In this document: one piece after another, positions 6,449 to 11,967 of the stretch
Layout: every line of letters starts with the position of its first letter
How positions within the stretch are numbered: position 1 is the stretch's first letter
DNA from: Candidatus Acidiferrum typicum
GTDB lineage: Bacteria; Acidobacteriota; Terriglobia; Acidiferrales; UBA7541
Assembly (NCBI GenBank): GCA_025463105.1
Contig: JAOAPW010000482.1
Location: 1 to 11,967 of the forward strand
DNA: 11,967 nt
Reading direction: 5' to 3'
Translations under genes and position numbers: made by a program
Notes under the pieces: model-generated
Told to the model about the DNA's origin: nothing
What the model saw: only the letters and a program-made list of their open reading frames with translations
Database searches by the model: none

Positions 6449-8943
6449 GGTTTGACCTCCCAAATCTGGGATGCGTATTCGGCGACTGTTCGGTCGCTGG
6501 AAAACCTTCCAGAACCCGCAACATTCAAAATAGCTTTGCGAACCCACTCGTCCGAGTTAGCGTACAACTCGCGCAGCTTCTGGTCCGCCTCGAGATAGGA
6601 TTTCAGGTCCGCCAGGTGCATATAGTGGTCTCCGTACGTCAACAACGTATCGTACAACGGGTCGAAGATACCGGGTTCATGTGGACTGAAATAATTGGAA
6701 GAGATCAATTCCAAGGCCGCGCGCGTTTCCGGCTCGTGTTCATAGTGCCAGTGTGGATTGTACCAACCGCGGCTGTCAGCAACTTGTTTTGCCGTCAGAC
6801 CGAAAAGGAAGAAATTCTCCTCGCCCGCCTCTTGCGCCATCTCGATTGTCGCGCCATCCCGCGTGCCGATTGTTAAGGCGGCGTTCATCATGAATTTCAT
6901 GTTGCTCGTGCCGCTGGCTTCATAGCCGGCCGTCGAAATTTGGTTGGAGACATCACTGGCAGGGATCAGACGCTCCGCGAGTGATACGTCGTACTCGGGG
7001 AGGAACAAAATCTTGAGCCGACCTTGCGTCGCCGGATCGGCATCGATTATGCCAGCGAGGTTCTCGATGAATTTTATGATGAGCTTGGCGAGTTGATAGG
7101 CCGGCGCGGCCTTGCCTGCGAAAAAAAACGTGCGCGGCGCCATCTCAATCTTCGGATTTTCCCGCAGCCGGTTGTAAAGCACGACGACGCGCAGAGCATT
7201 GAGCAGTTGCCGTTTGTATTCGTGAATGCGCTTGATCTGGCAGTCAAAGATTGAGTCCGGATCCACTGCCTGGCCGGATTCTGATTTCAACCAGGCGGCA
7301 AATTGAGATTTGGCCTCGCGCTTGGCTTTCCTGAAGCCATCGCGAATACCATTGTCGTCCGCGAGCCCTTTCAATTTACTCAGTTCGTTAAGGTCAGTGA
7401 TCCAACCCTCACCAATCGCGTCCGTGATCACGTGAGCTAAAGACGGGTTCGCCAGCAGCAACCAACGGCGGGGAGTGACGCCGTTGGTCTTGTTGTTGAA
7501 GCGCTCGGGAAACATTTCTGCCAAATCTTTGACCGTAATCGTGCGCAGCAGCTCGGAGTGAATTGCGGCTACACCATTCGTGCTGTGTGAGCCAACGATG
7601 GCCAGGTTGGCCATGCGAACGTGCTTAGCTGGACCTTCCTCGATCAGGCTTGCGCCCTGAACGCGCCCATCGTCGCCCGGGAATCGAGTCCGAACTGAAT
7701 CGAGCAGACGGCGGTTAATCTCATAAATGATTTCCAGGTGACGCGGCAGCATCGTCTCGAACCAATCGGCTGGCCATTTTTCCAAGGCCTCGGGCAGAAG
7801 GGTGTGATTTGTGTACCCCAGACTCCTTTGTGTGATGTCCCAGGCTGTATCCCATTCCAGGTGTGTCTCATCGAGCAGAATGCGCATCAACTCGGGTACT
7901 GCCAACGTCGGATGCGTATCATTAAGCTGGATGGCAATTTTTTCAGGAAGTGTATTCCAGTCAGTGTTGCCGCGTCGGAAGCGCCGTACGATATCGGCAA
8001 GCGAGCAGGCCACGAGAAAATACTCCTGCATGAAGCGCAGTCCCTGTCCGACGCTCGTGGAGTCGTCGGGGTAGAGCACCCGAGTGAGGGTTTCGGCTGT
8101 GAGCGTCTCAGCCACCGCACCCACGAAATCGCCGTGACTGAAGGTCTGAAACTCGAAGTAATCGGGAGCCTTCGCAGCCCAGAGGCGAAGCGTGTTAATG
8201 TTTTCGCCGCCATAACCAACCACAGGGCGGTCAAAGGGCACCCCGATCAAGCTGGACGCCTTACCAACGATCGCATGCAAGGCCCCGCCTCGCACTTCGA
8301 ACGTGCAATTCAGCTTGATTTCAACCTGGTCGTGTGGGCGCGCTACTTCCCAGGGGTCTGGGCGGCATAACCAATTGTCGGGCTTTTCTTGCTGCCACCC
8401 GTCGCTGATAGCCTGTTTGAAAATGCCATATTCATACCGCAGGCCGTACCCCATGGCGGGGAGTTGCATCGTCGCCATTGAGTCGAGAAAGCAAGCCGCC
8501 AACCGCCCGAGTCCACCATTACCCAGGCCAGCGTCGGGTTCCTGTTCGAGCAGGCCCAGCCAATCGAGATGTTTCTCTTTGATAGATTCCTTGGCAAGAG
8601 GATCGAGCATGAGATTGGTCACATTGTTAGCGAGCGAGCGGCCAATGAGAAACTCCATCGATAGATAGTAGACACGCTTTGGATTTTCGCTCGCGTATGT
8701 GTTCTCAGTTTTTATCCATCGCTGCGACAGGATATCCCGCACGGAAAGGGCGATAGCTTCAAAACGCTCACGTGGACCGGCAGCCGCGGGATCGACGACA
8801 TTGTCAAACACAAGGTGCCGTTCATACAAAGCATTCTCCGTGCCTGCTAAATCGATCGGGCCGCTCCCGTACTGACTGCGAAGTTTCGCCATAGCGTCGG
8901 ACTTGCTTGACGTCGCTTGCTGCTTCACTGTCTTTGTGCCCAT
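6433..8943 (-). CDS. glgP: Glycogen/starch/alpha-glucan phosphorylase
   Basis: PLP-dependent GT35 enzyme that cleaves terminal alpha-1,4 glucosyl units of glycogen or maltodextrin with phosphate to release glucose-1-phosphate. The 836 residues are in the normal range (E. coli GlgP 815, MalP 797). Recognisable parts in order: YYLSMEFLIGRSL (92-104), AGLGNGGLGRLAACFLDS (138-155), QLNDTHPTLAVPELMR (339-354), FNNKTNGVTPRRWL (482-495), KRIHEYKRQLLN (571-582), and EASGTSNMKFMMNAALTIGT (675-694), whose Lys683 is the PLP-binding lysine. The phosphatase gene upstream overlaps the start by 19 bases. AAAGGAAG upstream of the ATG is a reasonable ribosome binding site. Sequence alone does not say whether glycogen or maltodextrin is the preferred substrate. 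No debranching enzyme is nearby, so branched glycogen would need one encoded elsewhere. Confidence 0.97.
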   Translation of the reverse strand: MGTKTVKQQATSSKSDAMAKLRSQYGSGPIDLAGTENALYERHLVFDNVVDPAAAGPRERFEAIALSVRDILSQRWIKTENTYASENPKRVYYLSMEFLIGRSLANNVTNLMLDPLAKESIKEKHLDWLGLLEQEPDAGLGNGGLGRLAACFLDSMATMQLPAMGYGLRYEYGIFKQAISDGWQQEKPDNWLCRPDPWEVARPHDQVEIKLNCTFEVRGGALHAIVGKASSLIGVPFDRPVVGYGGENINTLRLWAAKAPDYFEFQTFSHGDFVGAVAETLTAETLTRVLYPDDSTSVGQGLRFMQEYFLVACSLADIVRRFRRGNTDWNTLPEKIAIQLNDTHPTLAVPELMRILLDETHLEWDTAWDITQRSLGYTNHTLLPEALEKWPADWFETMLPRHLEIIYEINRRLLDSVRTRFPGDDGRVQGASLIEEGPAKHVRMANLAIVGSHSTNGVAAIHSELLRTITVKDLAEMFPERFNNKTNGVTPRRWLLLANPSLAHVITDAIGEGWITDLNELSKLKGLADDNGIRDGFRKAKREAKSQFAAWLKSESGQAVDPDSIFDCQIKRIHEYKRQLLNALRVVVLYNRLRENPKIEMAPRTFFFAGKAAPAYQLAKLIIKFIENLAGIIDADPATQGRLKILFLPEYDVSLAERLIPASDVSNQISTAGYEASGTSNMKFMMNAALTIGTRDGATIEMAQEAGEENFFLFGLTAKQVADSRGWYNPHWHYEHEPETRAALELISSNYFSPHEPGIFDPLYDTLLTYGDHYMHLADLKSYLEADQKLRELYANSDEWVRKAILNVAGSGRFSSDRTVAEYASQIWEVKPCPVP
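6456..6460 (-). promoter_or_regulatory. Ribosome binding site that fixes the pgm start
   Basis: GGAGG on the minus strand stands 7 bases before the ATG at 6448, inside the last codons of glgP. It favours the 562-residue form of Pgm over the longer frame that begins at 6547. Confidence 0.75.
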
Positions 8944-9587
8944 GACGAATCTTCCTTTGATTGAGTTTTCGCGTCGGAGGCTCTATGGCTGGAAAGTTTC
9001 ACATGCCTGGTGTCATTCCACAGCTGAATCACTGGCCCAGATAGATTATTTTCATAGCTCAGAGCACTCACGCTCGCTGTGCTCAGCAGGAGGTATTTTC
9101 CGGCCGCTGCCCCAAGAGCCAGCCAGCGGGCAGCGAACACCCGCAGAAAATGGCCGCTCGAAAAAACCAAAACATCCGCTTCAAGGGGCCGCACCCGGCC
9201 CAGCACGGAGTCAGCACGCGCCGCCACTTGTTCCGGCGATTCGCCGCCTGGGCACCCATCACGGAACAGCTGCCAATCCGGACGCTCGGCATGAATCTGG
9301 GCCGAGGTGAGACCCTCGTATTGGCCGTAATCCCATTCGAGCAGATTGCGATCGACTTCGGCCACAGGTCCAAACCCAGCCAGCTCACATGTCCGCATAG
9401 CGCGCTGCAACGGGCTCGTAAGCACCACTGCGAATTTTAGTCCGGCCAGTCGTTCGCCGAGCGCACGGGCATTGTCTTCGCCGCGCTTCGTCAAGGGTAG
9501 ATCAGTGAGCCCCGTGTGTTGACCTGTGAGGCTCCACTCGGTCTCGCCGTGCCGGGCGAGGTAGATAACCGGAAAGAGATTACTCAT
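8925..9587 (-). CDS. Histidine phosphatase family protein (phosphoglycerate-mutase-like sugar-phosphate phosphatase)
   Basis: First gene of the operon, 220 residues, branch 1 of the histidine phosphatase superfamily. The catalytic set is complete: ARHGETEW with His13 as the phosphohistidine, Arg62 in TSPLQRAMRT, Glu84 in LLEWDYG as proton donor, and His146 in SSGHFLRV. The N-terminal pattern TEWSLTGQHTGLTDLPLT resembles, from memory, the group containing yeast Shb17 (sedoheptulose-1,7-bisphosphatase) and related bacterial phosphatases more than GpmA-type mutases, which are longer and have characteristic insertions. The last 20 or so residues are polar and probably disordered. It overlaps glgP by 19 bases, so a role in sugar-phosphate metabolism is likely. 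The substrate cannot be read from the sequence; alternatives include a broad acid phosphatase, a GpmB-like enzyme or a phosphoglycerate-related phosphatase. The family call is firm, the specificity open. Confidence 0.9.
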   Translation of the reverse strand: MSNLFPVIYLARHGETEWSLTGQHTGLTDLPLTKRGEDNARALGERLAGLKFAVVLTSPLQRAMRTCELAGFGPVAEVDRNLLEWDYGQYEGLTSAQIHAERPDWQLFRDGCPGGESPEQVAARADSVLGRVRPLEADVLVFSSGHFLRVFAARWLALGAAAGKYLLLSTASVSALSYENNLSGPVIQLWNDTRHVKLSSHRASDAKTQSKEDSSWAQRQ

Positions 9588-9701
9588 GACTTTGTTTCCG
9601 CGGATATTGCGGTGCGCGTCATCGAGTCATATAGAACTTCAAAGGCTGGTTGAGCTTCACGCGCTGTCCCCCTCCCTTTCTATTAGTACGCGACAACCTG
9701 A

Positions 9702-9728
9702 TTTATAGAAAGCCTAAGATCACGGTAA
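9702..9728 (-). promoter_or_regulatory. Weak promoter-like pair upstream of the glycogen operon
   Basis: On the minus strand TTACCG (9728-9723) and TATAAA (9707-9702) are separated by 15 bases, about 115 bases before the phosphatase start. The -10 is good, but the -35 is poor and the spacing is shorter than the ideal 17. It is the best sigma70-like candidate I found, but it is weak evidence. Confidence 0.2.
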
Positions 9729-9908
9729 TCTGGTTGGCGATTGATCGTTACGCCAGAATCGGCTGCCCAATTTTGTAAATACACTATTGGACTATCGCAA
9801 TCGGCGGTCCACATTCAGCGGCGCGATATCCAATTCACAAATCATTGAAAGTAAAGCCGCATACGGAGAGTGACGGCCGCCAATCAATCCAGGTTTCCAC
9901 GGTCGTGT

Positions 9909-9943
9909 TGCCAGTCGGCGGGCACTTTGCCAGCCGGCTGGCA
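9909..9943. promoter_or_regulatory. Paired palindromic sites, candidate operator
   Basis: TGCCAGCCGGCTGGCA (9928-9943) is a perfect 16-base palindrome. Three bases before it is TGCCAGTCGGCGGGCA (9909-9924), identical at 14 of 16 positions and itself a degraded palindrome. The centres are 19 bases apart. Two adjacent dyad sites in a divergent intergenic region suit a dimeric repressor or activator. They lie about 150 bases before the reductase start and more than 320 bases from the phosphatase start. No regulator gene is in the window, so this is inference. Confidence 0.4.
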
Positions 9944-10090
9944 GTTGCGGTTAACAATCGAAGACAGAATCCACAGTCAAACGTGGTGCGCACTCCAGTC
10001 GTACGTTTTTTCACCGACACGATCTGCGCCTTCCCGTTGGGACATTGCCACCGGCAAGCTTCTTTGGCAGACTGATGGGGGAAGGGGCCC

Positions 10091-10879
10091 ATGGATCTAC
10101 AACTGGAAGGCAAAAAGGTATTGGTGACCGGTTCCACAGCCGGAATTGGCTTCGCGACGGCACGCGCACTGGCGGCCGAAGCCGCGTCGGTAGTCATTAA
10201 CGGAAGGCAGCAGGCGCGCGTAGACGCCGCCATCGGTGAAATTCGGAAATTACATCCCAGCGCGAATGTGACGGGCATTGCGAGCGACGTGTCGAACAAG
10301 GCAGGCTGCGCCAAGCTCATTCAGGCCGTAGCCGAGGTCGATATTTTGGTCAACAACATGGGGATTTTCGAGCCGAAGCCATTTGAAAAGATTCCGGACG
10401 AAGATTGGATGCGTTTCTTCGAAGCCAATGTCATGAGCGGAGTGCGTCTTTCACGCCACTATCTTTCGGGCATGCGCGAAAGAAACTGGGGCCGAATTCT
10501 ATTCGTCTCCAGTGAGTCAGCGGTGCAAATTCCCGCCGAGATGATTCACTACGGCATGACTAAGACGGCGCAAGTTGCCATTGCTCGAGGGATTGCGGAG
10601 ACCGTGGCGGGAACAGGGATTACCGTCAATAGCGTGCTGGCTGGGCCTACTCGCTCGGAGGGCGTCGAAACTTTCATCGCCCAGTTGGGAGCCGGCGGCG
10701 ACTCTGCGGCCTTTGAGGCAGAATTCTTCAAGACGGTTCGCCCCACTTCTCTTTTGAAGCGATTTGCGACGATCGAAGAAGTCGCCAACATGATCGTGTA
10801 TCTAAGCAGTCCACGCGCTTCGGCAACCACTGGTGCGGCCATTCGTGTTGATGGCGGCGTGGTGCGAGCAATCCTGTAG
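10091..10879 (+). CDS. Short-chain dehydrogenase/reductase (classical SDR)
   Basis: A 262-residue classical SDR, the usual length for the FabG-like group. It has the cofactor motif TGSTAGIG (13-20), NNMG (88-91; the usual form is NNAG), Asn113, Ser141 in the VSSES strand, and the catalytic Tyr154-x-x-x-Lys158 in YGMTK. NGR at 37-39 after the second strand suggests NADP(H) preference. The C-terminal half has PTRSEG, an insertion around 192-215 that would cover the substrate pocket, and the family ending RVDGG. The start follows a purine-rich GGGGGAAGGGG. It is transcribed away from the sugar operon, with no obvious functional partner. The substrate is unknown; a general ketone/alcohol oxidoreductase is as far as the sequence goes. 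Ends in TAG, with no clear terminator behind it. Confidence 0.93.
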   Translation: MDLQLEGKKVLVTGSTAGIGFATARALAAEAASVVINGRQQARVDAAIGEIRKLHPSANVTGIASDVSNKAGCAKLIQAVAEVDILVNNMGIFEPKPFEKIPDEDWMRFFEANVMSGVRLSRHYLSGMRERNWGRILFVSSESAVQIPAEMIHYGMTKTAQVAIARGIAETVAGTGITVNSVLAGPTRSEGVETFIAQLGAGGDSAAFEAEFFKTVRPTSLLKRFATIEEVANMIVYLSSPRASATTGAAIRVDGGVVRAIL

Positions 10880-11262
10880 GCAAAAGTTTTTTCCTCGCGT
10901 ACAACCAGGAGTTCTCCAACTGAAACATTTCCCGCGGAGCTGCGCACGTCTGTTCAGGCAATACTAAAACCATTTCGCACTCCCCTATCCGGTACCGCAT
11001 AGCATTCAGGTATGAGCGATCGCCGTTGAACGAGTGACCAGAGCGCCGTTGTTGCCTGGGGGCACTGTCAAGCTCCCGTCAGAATGCCGACGCAATTTGA
11101 AGTTCAGCAGGCAGCAAAGGAGCATGCGTATTCGGAATTTCAGCCAAATACTTCAATGCGAAGGACCTATCTGATGAAGTGAATCGGGAGCCCCGTGGAG
11201 ACAGTCTTGCTGCTATTGGAAGCATAGTTTTTACGCCACTCATTGGAGGGAAAGGAAACGCC
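10880..11262. other. Gene-poor stretch between the reductase and the exported-protein gene
   Basis: About 380 bases with no gene I can support. A 32-codon frame from ATG 11085 to TGA 11183 exists, but it has no Shine-Dalgarno sequence and no recognisable product. GGGGGC (11059-11064 region) and GCTCCC shortly after could form a 6-base stem with one G-U pair, without a T-tract. It presumably contains the promoter of the downstream gene, but I see no convincing -35/-10 pair. Confidence 0.5.
11245..11257 (+). promoter_or_regulatory. Ribosome binding site selecting the GTG start at 11263
   Basis: GGAGGG followed by AAAGGAA lies just before GTG at 11263, the second element at about 7 bases spacing. 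It supports the start that puts the hydrophobic signal sequence at the N-terminus, over the upstream GTG at 11179, which has no such site. Confidence 0.6.
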
Positions 11263-11841
11263 GTGAATTTAATAACCGTAGCATTAAGCGCCGTCTTAGC
11301 ACTTGGGTTGAACGTTGCGACCAGCTACACCGTGCAGGCACAGGACTCCGAATCAAAGCCAGTGGACCAAGTAAAAGTGATGAAGGTAACCGGCATGATT
11401 CAAAAAGTTGATCCTGACAAGCATATGATGACCTTGAAGCTGGATAACGGAAAGAGACAAACCCTAAAGGTGGATAAAAGCGTGAAGGGGCTCGAGCAGT
11501 TCAAGCCTACCGACCACGTGCAACTATCCTACACACAAGAGATCATAGCGATGGCGGAATCCTCCGATGAAGGCACCGGTCGGATGGCAAAGTACGGCGC
11601 GATTGACATCGAACCCGAAGGAGATAAGCCGGCCCTGGTAAAGGTGGATACTTCTGAGATCAGCGGGAAGATCGTATCGATTGACCCCCAAAAGCACCGC
11701 TTGACGTTTGAAGATCCTGACGGTAAGAAGCGTACCCTGAAGCTAAGCCAGAAGATCCAAGGACTGGATAAGTTCAAGCCAGGCGAGACGATCAACATGG
11801 CGATCACGGATGAAACGGTCATCGAGGTAGTAAATGGTTAA
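11263..11841 (+). CDS. Exported protein with a tandem-duplicated domain, function unknown
   Basis: From the GTG at 11263 the product has 192 residues. Residues 1-26 look like a signal peptide: a hydrophobic core (ITVALSAVLALGLNVA) ends in VQA before QDSES, though there is no Lys or Arg ahead of the core. The same frame is open upstream to a GTG at 11179, which would add a charged stretch. The mature part contains two ungapped copies of a domain of about 57 residues, 41-97 and 132-189. They share G-x-I, a DP-x-KH pair, T, (N/D)GK, TLK, a GL, and FKP. The alternating pattern predicts small beta-rich (possibly OB- or SH3-like) domains joined by a charged linker. Similar single-domain periplasmic proteins of unknown role are common in Gram-negatives. 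It is flanked by a gene-poor stretch and a terminator, so it is probably monocistronic. I do not assign a function. Confidence 0.8.
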   Translation: MNLITVALSAVLALGLNVATSYTVQAQDSESKPVDQVKVMKVTGMIQKVDPDKHMMTLKLDNGKRQTLKVDKSVKGLEQFKPTDHVQLSYTQEIIAMAESSDEGTGRMAKYGAIDIEPEGDKPALVKVDTSEISGKIVSIDPQKHRLTFEDPDGKKRTLKLSQKIQGLDKFKPGETINMAITDETVIEVVNG

Positions 11842-11905
11842 GTAAGCTTTTCTTGTGGATCGCGAAGCCCTCGGGTACACGCTTGCGTACGCGGATCAAA
11901 AAGCG

Positions 11906-11949
11906 AAGGGAGGAAGCACGACAGCTTCCTCCCTTAAACTTTATTTAAA
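11906..11949. terminator. Strong hairpin, probably a bidirectional intrinsic terminator
   Basis: AAGGGAGGAAGC (11906-11917) pairs perfectly over 12 bases with GCTTCCTCCCTT (11924-11935) around a 6-base loop. On the plus strand it is followed by AAACTTTATTTAAATT. On the minus strand the stem is followed by CGCTTTTTG. It lies 64 bases after the stop of the exported-protein gene, so it should end that transcript, and it could also stop a gene converging from the right. Confidence 0.8.
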
Positions 11950-11967
11950 TTAAGAGTACGCCTTAGC

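Larger units (their letters stand above)
9588..10090. other. Divergent intergenic region without a recognisable gene
   Basis: About 500 bases between the minus-strand operon and the plus-strand reductase, so promoters for both should lie here. Frames that are open contain nothing I recognise. It holds one weak minus-strand promoter-like pair (9702-9728), and a palindrome with a near copy (9909-9943). Immediately before the reductase is a purine-rich ribosome binding sequence, GGGGGAAGGGG, at about 10077-10087. No tRNA, inverted-repeat-bounded element or terminator was found. Confidence 0.6.

Noticed and set aside
6449..6547. N-terminal extension of phosphoglucomutase by 33 residues
   Set aside because: The extension lies entirely within the end of glgP, lacks a family match, and a strong GGAGG precedes the internal ATG at 6448.
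10036..10090. Frame just before the reductase reading RWDIATGKLLWQTDGG, resembling a PQQ/WD-type beta-propeller repeat
   Set aside because: The match is limited to about 15 residues. The rest of the frame has no second repeat or other similarity, and it runs into the reductase gene in another frame. Most likely chance.
9588..10090. Mobile element or RNA gene in the long divergent gap
   Set aside because: I found no terminal inverted repeats, target duplications, transposase-like frame or cloverleaf-forming segment; only the palindromes stand out.
11085..11183. 32-codon open frame in the gap after the reductase gene
   Set aside because: No Shine-Dalgarno sequence, no recognisable domain and a length expected by chance.

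Overview
The window is dominated by one long minus-strand operon for glycogen breakdown and central sugar-phosphate metabolism, occupying roughly positions 9587 down to 1. In transcription order it encodes a histidine-phosphatase-family sugar-phosphate phosphatase, glycogen phosphorylase (glgP), phosphoglucomutase (pgm), 4-alpha-glucanotransferase (malQ), transaldolase (tal), glucose-6-phosphate isomerase (pgi), and the 5' part of a decarboxylating 6-phosphogluconate dehydrogenase (gnd). The gnd part runs off the window edge and carries an in-frame TGA at codon 12. The first four genes overlap end to start (19, 16 and 4 bases), so they look translationally coupled. The later genes are separated by 113, 23 and 121 bases.

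The gene set follows a route: GlgP and MalQ turn glycogen or maltodextrin into glucose-1-phosphate, Pgm makes glucose-6-phosphate, Pgi links that to fructose-6-phosphate, and Gnd and Tal belong to the pentose phosphate pathway. No debranching enzyme, glycogen synthesis gene or glucose-6-phosphate dehydrogenase is inside the window; zwf could lie beyond its left edge.

To the right, a gene-free stretch of about 500 bases (9588-10090) separates the operon from a divergent plus-strand short-chain dehydrogenase/reductase (10091-10879). That stretch contains a 16-base perfect palindrome with a near copy beside it. A second gene-poor stretch (10880-11262) leads to a plus-strand gene for a small exported protein of about 192 residues made of two copies of one domain. 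It is followed by a strong hairpin that could terminate transcription in both directions.

The base composition looks moderately GC-rich, starts are preceded by classical Shine-Dalgarno sequences, and several genes end in TGA, so this is an ordinary bacterium using the standard code. Enzyme types (E. coli-type Pgm and Pgi, the longer monofunctional transaldolase, an exported repeat protein) suit a Gram-negative lineage such as Acidobacteriota or Pseudomonadota. The sequence alone does not settle which. There are no RNA genes, insertion sequences or CRISPR arrays that I can recognise. Most of the window is conventional metabolism; the parts worth a second look are the stop codon in gnd, the paired palindromes, the phosphatase at the head of the operon and the duplicated-domain protein.
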